A stretch of 64,000 nucleotides of DNA from Anaerocolumna sp. MB42-C2 (GCF_030913705.1 NZ_CP133190.1:1054001-1118000), one strand, 5' to 3'. Counted from the stretch's first letter, positions 18,136 to 27,332 are shown. The notes: generated from the sequence alone by a model not told the origin. Translations and numbers: made by a program.

Positions 18136-18681
18136 TTAAAGTAATTCTTTTATTTTCTCTTCCACCACTAATAAGGGTTCCGTCGGCTCAAATCTTTCTG
18201 TTACATTACCGTTACGATCAATTAAGAATTTAGTAAAATTCCACTTGATACTGGGGTCTTTTTCATAATCAGGATCCGCCTCAGACAGCATATTCTTTAA
18301 AACAGGAGTTAACTTATGATCTTCATCAAAACCTGCAAACCCTTTCTGACTTTTTAAAAATTTATACAATGGATCTGCATTTTCACCATTTACTTCAATT
18401 TTTGAAAACATAGGAAATGTAATACCGAATTTTGCATCACAAAAACTTAATATTTCTTCATTACTGCCCGGGGCCTGATTGCCAAACTGATTACATGGGA
18501 AATCTAAAATAATAAAATCCTTGTCTTTATATTTTTCATATAAATCCTGTAATTCATCATATTGAGGGGTAAAACCGCACTTGGTGGCAGAATTAATTAT
18601 TAAAACTACTTTACCCTTATATTTTTCCAGTGAAACTTCTTCTTCCTTAACATCTTTTACTTTAAAATCATAAATATTCAT
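18136..18681 (-). CDS. Glutathione-peroxidase-family thiol peroxidase
   Basis: 181 residues of the GPx family. The peroxidatic cysteine is in NSATKCGFTPQY (Cys, not selenocysteine). The conserved FPCNQFGNQAPG supplies Gln and a second cysteine, and WNFTKFLIDRNG gives the Trp-Asn of the catalytic tetrad. Bacterial Cys-type enzymes usually take electrons from thioredoxin and reduce organic hydroperoxides or H2O2 in the cytoplasm. It is divergent from an OhrR-type regulator with an OhrR-like operator between them, which suggests induction by organic peroxide. That protection fits an oxygen-sensitive nitrogen fixer, but is not specific to it. Confidence 0.93.
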   Translation of the reverse strand: MNIYDFKVKDVKEEEVSLEKYKGKVVLIINSATKCGFTPQYDELQDLYEKYKDKDFIILDFPCNQFGNQAPGSNEEILSFCDAKFGITFPMFSKIEVNGENADPLYKFLKSQKGFAGFDEDHKLTPVLKNMLSEADPDYEKDPSIKWNFTKFLIDRNGNVTERFEPTEPLLVVEEKIKELL

Positions 18682-19022
18682 ATTTTTTCCTCCTGATATC
18701 TTTTTATGTTTATTTTGTTTGATTCATTTAACTTATATGACTAAAATATATTTTAGCAAATCCATATATATATCGTTTTCAATTTAATTGTATTCAATTA
18801 ATATTGTTTTGTCAATACTTCCTTGACTTTTTTTTAAATCTTTATTACTATTTAATTGCTAAAATGTATTTTTTCATGAAAGTTAACCTTAAATATATAT
18901 ATTTAATACTAATAAAAGCATTCATTAATTTTGATAAAATGAGGAAGGATACTACTAATATGAGTGATAACCAAGCTGATAGGATCAAAACGGTTACTAT
19001 AACTAATAATTCAGGAGATGAA
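18682..19022. other. Divergent control region between gpx and ohrR-like gene
   Basis: 341 very AT-rich bases with two operator-like elements: the perfect palindrome CTAAAATATATTTTAG (18741-18756), with a partial copy near 18859-18875, and the OhrR-like box at 18780-18806. The frame that begins at 18804 extends the regulator upstream but its first part has no ribosome site and no family similarity. Confidence 0.5.
18780..18806. promoter_or_regulatory. OhrR-like operator
   Basis: CAATTTAATTG followed by tatt and CAATTAATATTG resembles the tandem AATT-rich inverted repeat bound by OhrR in Bacillus (CAATTtaATTG repeated). It lies between the divergent gpx and MarR/OhrR genes, where such an operator would repress both. 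Confidence 0.6.
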
Positions 19023-19445
19023 ATGTTAAAACTGGATAATCAACTCTGCTTTGCCCTGTACGTCTGTTCCAAGGAAATTATCCGGAAATATAAACCCATT
19101 CTGGATCCCCTGGGTCTTACTTATACCGGATATATTACTCTCTTAGCATTATGGGAAGAGGATAAAGTTACCGTTAAAGAGCTTGGGGCACGACTTTATT
19201 TAGATTCCGGAACACTGACCCCGCTTTTAAAAAAGTTAGAACAGCAAGGTTATATTGAAAGAACACGAAGCACTTCAGATGAACGTAATGTTCTAATTCA
19301 GTTATCCAGTGAAGGAAGAGAGCTAAAAAACAAAGCATATCAAATACCGAAAGACTTAATATGCGCTACTAAATTGGAAAGTTTTGATGCTTACAGCCTT
19401 TTATCGGATTTGCATAAATTTATGGCACAAATTATTGATAATTAA
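19023..19445 (+). CDS. ohrR: OhrR-type MarR-family peroxide-sensing repressor
   Basis: 140 residues from the ATG at 19023, with AGGAG five bases upstream; this gives the usual OhrR length. The alternative ATG at 18960 has AGGAAGG upstream and would add 21 residues. The N-terminal LKLDNQLCFALYVCSKEI holds the reactive cysteine of OhrR; oxidation by organic hydroperoxides releases DNA. The winged helix contains VKELGARLYLDSGTLTPLLKKLE and ERTRSTSDERN. It is divergent from the GPx gene, its likely target, instead of the more usual ohr peroxidase. Confidence 0.88.
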   Translation: MLKLDNQLCFALYVCSKEIIRKYKPILDPLGLTYTGYITLLALWEEDKVTVKELGARLYLDSGTLTPLLKKLEQQGYIERTRSTSDERNVLIQLSSEGRELKNKAYQIPKDLICATKLESFDAYSLLSDLHKFMAQIIDN

Positions 19446-19656
19446 GATTTATTACTATTAATTCTCCTTACTGAAGAATGTAATTTATATTTCTAATATC
19501 AGCAAAATCTTATATTTCCTTTAAGTTTTAAAAGTTTTACTGCAGATTAAGATATATTGCTTGTTATGTTGCCGCTTAAGTTTTACATCTTATTCCGGAA
19601 ATTTAAACTACATTCCTTCTGTAAGTCCATGTATTTTATCTGTTTGCTATCTTTTA

Positions 19657-20118
19657 TTATTGTTTGACAACCGTATTATACATTGCTACTACATCCGTAC
19701 CAACATTCGTAAAATCTCCCCGAATCATTTTCAGAACGGTCTTTTCAATATTGATTTCTTCCGATGTCCTAATACCCATCTTTCTAAGAATCGGTAAACT
19801 TGGGCACCATCCGTATAAACCATGGTTTAATAAGAATAATCCCACCATACTGGTCAAACAGAACCAGAAACGACCTCCTTTTACTCCCATTAATGCACTA
19901 AGAAGAATAAGCGAGGCTGCATGAACTTCAATAACTCTTTCTGTATCCCATTCACAGTTAAGTTGTTTTATTTGTTTTGATATTTCTGCTTTACTGCTGT
20001 TTTTTACCTTATTTAACTTGCAGATAGTCTGGTTTCTGATTAAGTTATTCTGACTCGGGCAGGTCTTAAGGGGAACTCGATGTGTGGTATGTGGAATTTT
20101 TTTCATTTGTTTCTTCAT
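19657..20118 (-). CDS. YgaP-like (DUF2892) membrane protein with long N-terminal extension
   Basis: 153 residues from the ATG with AAGGAG ten bases upstream. The C-terminal part from about residue 60 (ERVIEVHAASLILLSALMG, then FWFCLTSMVGLFLLNHGLYGWCP) fits the DUF2892 inner-membrane module with two close hydrophobic helices, as in the tail of the rhodanese YgaP. The basic N-terminal 55 residues are not recognisable and there is no rhodanese domain. The remaining tail is soluble. Its role is unknown; in other bacteria the module occurs beside sulfur and thiol enzymes. Confidence 0.65.
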   Translation of the reverse strand: MKKQMKKIPHTTHRVPLKTCPSQNNLIRNQTICKLNKVKNSSKAEISKQIKQLNCEWDTERVIEVHAASLILLSALMGVKGGRFWFCLTSMVGLFLLNHGLYGWCPSLPILRKMGIRTSEEINIEKTVLKMIRGDFTNVGTDVVAMYNTVVKQ

Positions 20119-20327
20119 AATAATCACACTCCTTTCAATTTGTCCAAATTAGTATGTGCCTAAAATTTCATATCATACTTCATTTTCCGATTGTAAAGCT
20201 AAAATTATGTTACTGTTCACAGGCAACAAATTATTCCTGCTAAAGTTTTATTTTTTAATACCAGACTTCATAAAATAGGTTACATATGGTAAAATTGGTT
20301 AAAAGACATTTGAGGGAGGATACAAAA

Positions 20328-22064
20328 ATGAAATTACTATGGAGGCTTGGCAAAGAGGCTATAAAGTATAAAACCTTATACTTCATAGCCATTATTTCCA
20401 CCTTGGCATTGACATTCCTTAATCTGGCATCACCTAAAATTCTATCATCCATGACTGCAATTGTAGAGAAAGGTGCCTCCGAAGGAGCTTCAAAAAAGAT
20501 TTTTTTATTAACTGCTATATTAGTCATCTTATATTTATTTCGGATTTTATTCCGCTATCTCAGTAATTATCTGGCACATAAAGCAGCCTGGAATCTGGTT
20601 GAGGATCTCAGAGTGAAAGTATATCAGCATATACAAGAATTCTCCATGAATTTTTTTCATGACAAACAGACCGGGGATTTAATGAGCCGGGTAATAAATG
20701 ATACTGCTACTTTTGAATTATTATATGCCCATATCATACCGGAAATGGTAACTAACATAGTTACAGTTTTAGGTGTTATGATTATCTTATTAACCATTAA
20801 CGTAAAATTAGCTCTTTTAACCTGTATTCCGGTTCCGTTGATTTTATTTTCCGGCTGGGTTTTTGCGACAAAAATCCGTCCGAATTTTAAAGTATCTCAA
20901 AAGGCACTGGCAGATTTAAATTCAAAGTTACAGGATAATTTCTCCGGAATCCATGAAATTCAGGCCTTTTGCCAGGAAGAATATGAACAGGTTCAGGTTA
21001 CGGAACATGCCGGCCATTTTACTAAGGCCATGCTGCATGCCCTGAATTTAAGTGCCGTATTTCATCCGGGGGTTGAATTTCTTTCTTCTGCCGGAACCGT
21101 TATCGTTGTAGGTGTAGGCGGTGTTTTAGCTTTTCAGGGAGAATTATCCGTAGCTGATATCGTCGCCTTCTTATTGTACTTATCGCTGTTTTATACTCCC
21201 ATATCCGGACTTGCCAGGCTATTGGAAGATGTACAGCAGGCTTATGCCGGTGCAGAACGTGTTATGATAATTCTGGATACACCTACAGATATAAAAAATG
21301 AAAAAAATGCAGAGGATTTAAAAGAAGTAAAAGGCAGTATTACCTTTGATTCCGTAGATTTTGCTTATGAAGATAATGTACCGGTCTTAAAGGATATTAA
21401 TTTCAACTGTAAACCCGGGCAGATGATAGCACTGGTTGGTCCCACCGGTGTGGGTAAAACCACTTTAACTCAGCTGATATCCAGATTTTATGACCCTACA
21501 AGCGGACGAGTTTTAGTTGACGGTAAAGATATTAAGAAAGTTACTTTGGAAAGTTTACGTTCCAATATAGCTCCCGTACTTCAGGATACTTTCCTTTTTA
21601 ACGGAACCATAGCTGATAATATCGGATACGCCAATCCTTGTGCCGATATGGATGAAATCATAGCTGCGGCAAAAGCTGCCAGAATCCATGATAATATAAT
21701 GGATATGCCAAATCAATATGAAACGAAAGTCGGCGAGCGGGGAATGCGTTTGTCCGGAGGCCAGAAGCAGAGAATTGCCATTGCCCGTGCCATTTTAAGA
21801 AAAGCTCCTATTATAATTCTGGATGAAGCCACCGCTTCCGTAGACGCCCAAACGGAACGGGAAATTCAGCAGGCAATTAATGATTTAGCAGGTACCAGAA
21901 CAATCGTAGCTATAGCTCATAGACTTTCCACAATTCAAAACGCCGATCTGATTCTGGTTTTAGAAGAAGGTATGATTGTACAAAGCGGTACCCATAATGA
22001 ATTACTGAATCAGGATGGCTTATACAGACGTTTAAATCTGGCGCAAAATAAACAGGTTTCCTGA
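20328..22064 (+). CDS. ABC exporter half-transporter (permease-ATPase fusion)
   Basis: 578 residues from the ATG after GGGAGGATACAAAA; the longer frame upstream has no site. Six membrane helices occupy about 1-310, followed by an ATPase domain with Walker A GPTGVGKTT, signature LSGGQKQRIAIARAIL, Walker B IIILDEATASVD and switch AHRLST. It should work as a homodimer in the plasma membrane and pump out lipids, peptides or drugs; substrate cannot be read from sequence. It stands alone, not paired with a second half-transporter. Confidence 0.92.
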   Translation: MKLLWRLGKEAIKYKTLYFIAIISTLALTFLNLASPKILSSMTAIVEKGASEGASKKIFLLTAILVILYLFRILFRYLSNYLAHKAAWNLVEDLRVKVYQHIQEFSMNFFHDKQTGDLMSRVINDTATFELLYAHIIPEMVTNIVTVLGVMIILLTINVKLALLTCIPVPLILFSGWVFATKIRPNFKVSQKALADLNSKLQDNFSGIHEIQAFCQEEYEQVQVTEHAGHFTKAMLHALNLSAVFHPGVEFLSSAGTVIVVGVGGVLAFQGELSVADIVAFLLYLSLFYTPISGLARLLEDVQQAYAGAERVMIILDTPTDIKNEKNAEDLKEVKGSITFDSVDFAYEDNVPVLKDINFNCKPGQMIALVGPTGVGKTTLTQLISRFYDPTSGRVLVDGKDIKKVTLESLRSNIAPVLQDTFLFNGTIADNIGYANPCADMDEIIAAAKAARIHDNIMDMPNQYETKVGERGMRLSGGQKQRIAIARAILRKAPIIILDEATASVDAQTEREIQQAINDLAGTRTIVAIAHRLSTIQNADLILVLEEGMIVQSGTHNELLNQDGLYRRLNLAQNKQVS

Positions 22065-22146
22065 TACTTCTTCTACTATCTTGTTTAACGTAGTTATCAG
22101 CAGCAAATGATATTTATTTTAATGTTCTCATAAATCGAGGTGTAAC

Positions 22147-22566
22147 ATGGAAAATTCATTATTAATTGATATCCCCCAATATAAATCCTGGAGAAAAATT
22201 GAAAAAATTAATTATGGATGGTCGGACGATATAAAATTCTATGATTTCAACCGCTGGGAATGCGGTGACCGCTATGAGGAATTTTATAAGCTTCAAAGTT
22301 GTGACGTCGACCTGAGTACTGCATTTTCAATAGGGCAATTATTTGGGTATTTTGATGGTGAACCGCCTTTGGATTTCTGGAGAATTCAGGCAGTTTATGT
22401 TGCACACAGTGCATTATTTTCCATAGAATGGGCAGCCAGATTCGGAGAAAAAGAGATTGCTAATATGACACGTATCTGTCAGAATGCATTTCGTGATTAC
22501 GATAATTTCAACCTGCTAATACCCAAATGGTACATTGAGAATAAAGATAAGTTCATGTCAAGTTAA
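22147..22566 (+). CDS. Unknown 139-residue cytoplasmic protein
   Basis: I do not recognise the family. The protein is acidic and aromatic-rich (YKSWRKIEKINYGWSDDIKFYDF, FWRIQAVYVAHSALFSIEWAARFG), soluble and without a signal peptide. GAGGTG precedes the ATG. It follows the ABC exporter by 82 bases and is closed by a terminator at 22620-22654, so it may be read through from the exporter promoter. Confidence 0.6.
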   Translation: MENSLLIDIPQYKSWRKIEKINYGWSDDIKFYDFNRWECGDRYEEFYKLQSCDVDLSTAFSIGQLFGYFDGEPPLDFWRIQAVYVAHSALFSIEWAARFGEKEIANMTRICQNAFRDYDNFNLLIPKWYIENKDKFMSS

Positions 22567-22619
22567 TTTGCTGTTTCCTTAATAACTATTAATAATAAAA
22601 ATATATCATCCAAAATATG

Positions 22620-22654
22620 CCCCATGCTTTTTTTAGGAAAGCATGGGGTTTTTT
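22620..22654 (+). terminator. Intrinsic terminator before dinB
   Basis: CCCCATGCTTT and AAAGCATGGGG form an eleven-pair stem followed by TTTTTT. It separates the exporter region from the SOS-controlled dinB promoter. Confidence 0.92.
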
Positions 22655-22691
22655 AGATAATTTTGTATAAACTTTTACAATTATTACTTGT

Positions 22692-22720
22692 TTACATTCG
22701 AACATTTGTTTGTTATAATT
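22692..22720 (+). promoter_or_regulatory. dinB promoter with LexA (SOS) box
   Basis: TTTACA (22692-22697) and TATAAT (22715-22720) are 17 bases apart, and the spacer holds CGAACATTTGTTTG (22700-22713), close to the Gram-positive LexA/DinR box CGAACRNRYGTTYC. This placement would let LexA block RNA polymerase until DNA damage. Confidence 0.85.
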
Positions 22721-22741
22721 ATTTTCAACGGAGGTAAACAT

Positions 22742-24010
22742 ATGTTCGACAAAATTATATTTCATGTAGATGTGAATTCCGCATTTTTGAGTTGGGAAGC
22801 CGTCTATAGACTAAAAATACTCGGGGAAAAAATTGATTTGCGTGAAATACCATCCGCTGTAGGCGGTGATGTAGAAAAAAGACATGGAATAATTCTTGCC
22901 AAATCAATCCCGGCGAAGAAATATAAGATACAGACTGGCGAATCGATCCATGAAGCACTTATAAAATGTCCTAATTTAACATTGGTACAGCCTCACTATG
23001 ATTTATATGATAAATCCTCCAAATCTTTTATTGAGATATTAAAAGAATATTCTTCTTGTGTGGAGCAATATAGTGTTGACGAGGCTTATTGCGATATGAC
23101 GGGAACAGATTATTTATTTGGATCACCAGTTGTAGCCGCCACTATAATAAAAGATCGTATTTATAGGGAACTTGGATTTACTGTAAATATTGGGATATCC
23201 ACGAATAAACTTCTGGCTAAAATGGCCGGTGACTTTAAGAAGCCGAATTTAGTTCATACTTTATTTCCGGATGAAATTGAAAAAATGTGGCGTTTACCCG
23301 TATCCGAATTATTTTATGTAGGCAGAGCCACTACAAAAGTTCTGTTAAAATTAGGAATCAAAACAATCGGAGAATTGGCAAAAGCAGACGTCACTATGCT
23401 GCGGTCACATTTAAAGTCCCATGGTGAAGTAATTTGGTGTTTTGCCAACGGTATCGATGTATCAATCGTAGAGCCGCAAGCTCCGGCTAATAAAGGATAT
23501 GGTAATTCAACGACTATTGCCTTTGATGTGGAAAATGCTGCTATTGCTAAATTAGTCTTACTTTCTTTAGCAGAAACTGTATGTACCAGATTACGTAAAG
23601 ATAATATGATAACCTCTGTAGTTTCTGTAAGTATTGTCAATTTTGAATTTAAATATGTCTCTCATCAGATGACTTTATTTACGGCTACTAATATAACAAA
23701 CGAAATACACAAAGCATCCTGCCGATTATTTGATGAATTATGGGATGGTACCCCCATTCGAAAGCTTGGCATCCATACCAGCAGAGTTATTGAGAATGAC
23801 CATGTCCGGCAGCTTGATTTATTTACAATGGATAAATACGAAAAATATGAAAAACTTGACAGGGCTATTGATACTATTCGTTTCAGATATGGAGAGCATT
23901 CCATCATGAGAGCAACTTATTTAAACGGAATTTATAAGATGGATCACATGAGCGGCGGAATTAGCAAAGAAAAATTAAAACCGGAAGGAGAAGAGGTGTT
24001 TTATAAATGA
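22742..24010 (+). CDS. dinB: Y-family DNA polymerase IV (DinB/UmuC type)
   Basis: 422 residues from the ATG after GGAGG. The first catalytic motif is IIFHVDVNSAFLSWEA and the second is SVDEAYCDMTGTDY, which holds the metal-binding Asp-Glu pair. NIGISTNKLLAKMAGDFKKPN and the helix-hairpin-helix thumb (VLLKLGIKTIGELAKAD) follow, then the little-finger domain. It copies past damaged bases with low fidelity. A LexA box overlaps its promoter. The stop overlaps the next ATG (ATGA), so the small companion gene is translated with it. Confidence 0.95.
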   Translation: MFDKIIFHVDVNSAFLSWEAVYRLKILGEKIDLREIPSAVGGDVEKRHGIILAKSIPAKKYKIQTGESIHEALIKCPNLTLVQPHYDLYDKSSKSFIEILKEYSSCVEQYSVDEAYCDMTGTDYLFGSPVVAATIIKDRIYRELGFTVNIGISTNKLLAKMAGDFKKPNLVHTLFPDEIEKMWRLPVSELFYVGRATTKVLLKLGIKTIGELAKADVTMLRSHLKSHGEVIWCFANGIDVSIVEPQAPANKGYGNSTTIAFDVENAAIAKLVLLSLAETVCTRLRKDNMITSVVSVSIVNFEFKYVSHQMTLFTATNITNEIHKASCRLFDELWDGTPIRKLGIHTSRVIENDHVRQLDLFTMDKYEKYEKLDRAIDTIRFRYGEHSIMRATYLNGIYKMDHMSGGISKEKLKPEGEEVFYK

Positions 24011-24258
24011 ATACCGGTATCGATGTTGTGGCAGCATTTAATCCGATTGGAGATATCAGACCTGTTTATGTAAGAATCGAAGACGAAAACCATGTGCTTA
24101 AAACCTGTAAAATAGAAAATGTAACTAACAAAAAAACAGAGAAATATTCCGGAATTAATGCTGTTCTTTTTAGTTGCTCGGTCCAGTATGACAGCCAAAC
24201 AAAAGAGATTAGACTTCGGTTCTATTGTGACTCTCACAAATGGGTATTAGTTATATAA
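24007..24258 (+). CDS. Small SOS-linked companion of dinB (family member A)
   Basis: 83 residues with no domain that I can name. Its pattern, V-V-A-A-F-N-P-x-G-D-x-x-P at the start and a C-D-S-H-K-W-V-L-V ending, recurs in the 96-residue gene at 60953-61243. It is coupled to dinB by a four-base overlap, so it is made under SOS control. It looks like a compact beta-rich protein. Polymerase-associated small proteins such as YolD occupy this place in other Firmicutes, but this one does not resemble YolD. Function unknown. Confidence 0.75.
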   Translation: MNTGIDVVAAFNPIGDIRPVYVRIEDENHVLKTCKIENVTNKKTEKYSGINAVLFSCSVQYDSQTKEIRLRFYCDSHKWVLVI

Positions 24259-24285
24259 TTCAGTTGATTTAAGAATTAAGCTGGA

Positions 24286-24330
24286 AATTGGAATAAAATG
24301 GTGGTTTTAATCTGCTTATAGTGGTATAAT
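24286..24330 (+). repeat. 45-base upstream element, copy 1
   Basis: AATTGGAATAAA at the start and GTGGTATAAT at the end are shared, at identical spacing, with 27476-27520; 33 of 45 positions match without gaps. It abuts the first codon of a truncated adenylyltransferase gene. It may be a promoter type or a recombination junction. Confidence 0.5.
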
Positions 24331-25122
24331 ATGAATGGTTCGCGTACGAATCCAAACGCCCCAAAGGATGTTTATCAGGATTATGATATTGTGTATGTAG
24401 TTGAAAAGTTTGAAACGTTTATTGCGGATATTAATTGGATAGATATTTTTGGTGATAGGCTTATGCTGCAAATGCCTGAAGCAATGCGTTATCCAAGCGG
24501 TAAAGGGCATTTTAATTGGATGATGCTATTTACAGATGGTAATCGTCTTGACTTGACTCTTATTCCAATTCAAAAACTTGAGCTTATTGGAAATGATAGC
24601 TTGAGTACAGCATTGATGGATAAGGATGGTATTTTGCCGCCATTTCCCAAAGCAAGTGAAAACGACTATATCATTAAACCACCGTTTGAACTGTTTTATT
24701 TGTCTTGCTGCAATAATTTTTGGTGGTGCTTACAAAATGTTGCTAAAGGAATAGCTCGTAATGAATTACCTTATGCTATGCTGATGTTTCACAATGTTGT
24801 CCGTGAGGAATTGCATAATATGGTGGCATGGTATATTGGTACCATCACTGATTTTACTGTTTCAACTGGTAAAATAGGGAAATATTTTAAACGATTTCTG
24901 CCGACAGAGGTTTATGAACAATATTTGCTTACTTATTCTGACAGTGATTACAATAACATGTGGAAAACGGTATTTAATGCAAGTGGTCTTTTCAGCTTTC
25001 TTGCCATACATGTTGCAGACCATTGTGGTTATTACTATAACAAGCAAGATGAAGATAATATGAGAATTTATTTAAATAATGTAAAAAATAATGTTTATTC
25101 GGAAACATCTTGTAGGCGGTAA
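24331..25122 (+). pseudogene. 5'-truncated aminoglycoside 6-adenylyltransferase (ANT(6)/AadK family)
   Basis: 263 residues similar to streptomycin adenylyltransferases. The nucleotidyltransferase motif GSRTNPNAPKD with QDYDIVYVV is complete, as are LMLFTDGNRLDLTLIP and the C-terminal helical domain (FHNVVREELHNMVAWYIG, ADHCGYYY). Family members normally carry about 25 residues before the G-S-R motif. Here the frame begins at the internal Met just before GSR, a TAG stop lies four codons upstream in frame, and there is no ribosome site. The gene is therefore probably a 5' deletion product. Activity is doubtful. The truncated end coincides with the 45-base element. Confidence 0.75.
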
Positions 25123-25127
25123 ATATA

Positions 25128-25595
25128 ATGAAAAAAAAACTAGCAATAATTACCTTAATAATCGTAGTATTCCTCATTACATCAAATATAAAAAAACAGG
25201 AAAAAATCGAAATCTATTCTTTTAGCGGTGAAAATGAAGCTGTAACGATAAATAATGGATTAATTATTGTAACTGGTAATTTAGAAAAATTTATTGGAGG
25301 AGATTTGTCTTTTAAAGGTGAAAAACCATCCGATGTTAAATATAGTAATACCAAATTCTTTTTTTATAAGGACGGGTTTGTAGATACTATTTTAAATAAT
25401 TCTCTAAGTTTTGAAGGCACAGCTAAAGGTACACATATTGAACAAGATATGGGATTGATTAGTTCAAAAGACCTGTTTTACGGAGATGATTTGGAACTAA
25501 TTCAGAAATCGCTAAATTTTTCGATAAGTGGTATTTACATGAATGGAGAAAGTTTTAAATATAATTTAATTCTTGATGTTAAAAAAGCTTATTAA
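25128..25595 (+). CDS. Small secreted or membrane-anchored protein, unknown
   Basis: 155 residues beginning with three lysines and a hydrophobic run (LAIITLIIVVFLITS), a signal or anchor segment, followed by a soluble beta-rich domain without cysteines. No family recognised. It starts six bases after the adenylyltransferase remnant, and its start could be read from the same transcript. Base use is very AT-rich like its neighbours. Confidence 0.5.
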   Translation: MKKKLAIITLIIVVFLITSNIKKQEKIEIYSFSGENEAVTINNGLIIVTGNLEKFIGGDLSFKGEKPSDVKYSNTKFFFYKDGFVDTILNNSLSFEGTAKGTHIEQDMGLISSKDLFYGDDLELIQKSLNFSISGIYMNGESFKYNLILDVKKAY

Positions 25596-25905
25596 ACCGG
25601 CATCAAAATAAATACCAATTTTAATAATTGGTGTGGTAAGTAATAAAATACCACTATTATTTTTCCAGCAGTATCAGAAACTTTTTTAAGTAAGAACCAT
25701 AAAGATTTTTCATAAAATTAACCCGCTACTCCTAAGGGGAAGAGTTTATATTCAGAATGTATCATGGGGAGGTCAGTTCGGACCAGCTCTGTTACTATTA
25801 AGGTTATACTGATAAGTGAATTTTTTAATTTACCTCTGTCCTATCACACCCCCGCATAATGCGCATATATTAAATATAAATGTTTACTCTAAATGAGAGG
25901 TTTTT
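25596..25905 (+). other. Gap of 310 bases with two small inverted repeats
   Basis: Two adjacent inverted repeats (ACCAATT / AATTGGT and GTGGTA / TACCAC, about 25610-25660) followed by a T-rich stretch could end the upstream transcript. The rest precedes the LysM protein; no standard promoter is clear, and a sporulation-type promoter would be expected for that gene. Confidence 0.35.
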
Positions 25906-26787
25906 ATGGATATTCATGTCGTTCAGCCGGGTGAAACCTTAGGCTCTATTGCAAACCAATATGGCGTGACACAGGATAGATTAATAACAGATAATGAACT
26001 GCCAAACCCTGATAATTTAGTGGTCGGACAAAGCATAGTGGTTTTATATACAGAGGTAACACATACGGTTGTAGCCGGCGATACATTGTATGGGATTGCA
26101 AATGCCTATGATGTTACTCCCACACAGATTCTTCAAAATAACCCCTGGATAAGTGAAGCGGAAGGATTGGTTCCCGGACAACTGGTAGTTATCCGGTTCC
26201 GCAAGGATGAGAATCTTGGAAACCTTATAATCAATGGTTACGCTTATCCATTTATTGACAGGACCGTACTTAGGAAGACTTTGCCTTTCCTTACTTATCT
26301 ATCCATATTTAATTATGGTTTTACCCCAGAGGGAGAACTAATTCCTCCTGATGATGAAGAGCTGATACAAATTGCAGATGACTTTGAGGTAGCTTCTTTA
26401 ATGGTGCTAGCTCCCATGGATGCAAAAGGTGCTTTCAGCAATGAACTTGCACATGCCATGTTCGTTAATACAGCCGGACAGAACCAGTTAATTCAAAATA
26501 TATTAACCACATTAGGTGAAAAGGGTTACCGAGGCGTGGATATTGATTTTGAATTCGTTTTGCCGGAGGACAAAGATTTATTTATAAATTTTATCAGAAA
26601 TATGAAAAATGCTTTGGAACCGGCTGGGTATATATTAACCGTTGCCCTGGCACCCAAAACCTCCGGTGAACAGGTCGGACTCTTATATCAGGCCCATGAT
26701 TATCCAACCATCGGCGGAATTGCAGATTTGGTACTGCTTATGACTTATGAATGGGGATATACATTTGCGCATACTTGTTACAGGTAA
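25906..26787 (+). pseudogene. Truncated LysM-GH18 spore cortex hydrolase (YaaH/SleL type)
   Basis: 293 residues. Two LysM peptidoglycan-binding repeats (HVVQPGETLGSIANQYGV and HTVVAGDTLYGIANAYDV, about 4-100) precede a GH18 domain with the catalytic motif GVDIDFEFV near 220. SleL/YaaH proteins of this layout are about 430 residues and act as N-acetylglucosaminidases on cortex peptidoglycan during germination. Here the match stops at LMTYEWGYTFAHT, where family members continue with a proline-rich loop and the rest of the barrel, so about a third of the catalytic domain is missing. It is probably non-functional. GAGAGG precedes the start. Confidence 0.8.
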
Positions 26788-26864
26788 TTAATAACGTAAC
26801 ATTTGACTTAAAATTGGGGCTTCGAAAATTAGCATAGAAAGTAATGATATTGCAGGTGGACCCG

Positions 26865-27332
26865 TTACATTATACCAAAAGGATAAAAAGCCATAGCCGT
26901 AGAAGAATCTTCAAAGCCATGCATTTCGTAAAGAGGCCTACCCATTTCAGTCGTGTTCAATAAGATTCGTTGGCATTGATATTGCTTTGCTTCTTCTATA
27001 AGATGAGAAACAATATTTGAACCAATTCCTTTTCTTCTAAAATCAGGCAGAGTATATACATTACCAATATAAGCAGTTTTTCCATTAGGACACCAGTCGT
27101 TGGGTGGAAACGAAAAGAAATTAATACATCCCATGCTCACTATATTTTGACTATTCAGAGCAATCCAGGATATAAGCGATTTATTTGTCATTCCATCAAC
27201 TAAAAATTGTTTTGTATTTTCTTTCATTAGATTTCTTTGGCTATTTGATAACGCTCTCTCCTCGCAAAGCATTTCAACCCGCATATTAGTTAATATATCA
27301 ATATCAGGTAAAGTGGCTTTTCTGTATTCCAT
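26865..27332 (-). CDS. GNAT-family N-acetyltransferase
   Basis: 155 residues with the GNAT fold: YIGNVYTLPDFRRKGIGSNIVSHLIEEA is the acetyl-CoA pyrophosphate-binding A motif, and LNTTEMGRPLYEMHGFE is the B motif. The substrate is unknown; antibiotics, amines and protein N termini are all used by relatives. It is a lone gene on the minus strand between accessory genes. Confidence 0.88.
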   Translation of the reverse strand: MEYRKATLPDIDILTNMRVEMLCEERALSNSQRNLMKENTKQFLVDGMTNKSLISWIALNSQNIVSMGCINFFSFPPNDWCPNGKTAYIGNVYTLPDFRRKGIGSNIVSHLIEEAKQYQCQRILLNTTEMGRPLYEMHGFEDSSTAMAFYPFGIM

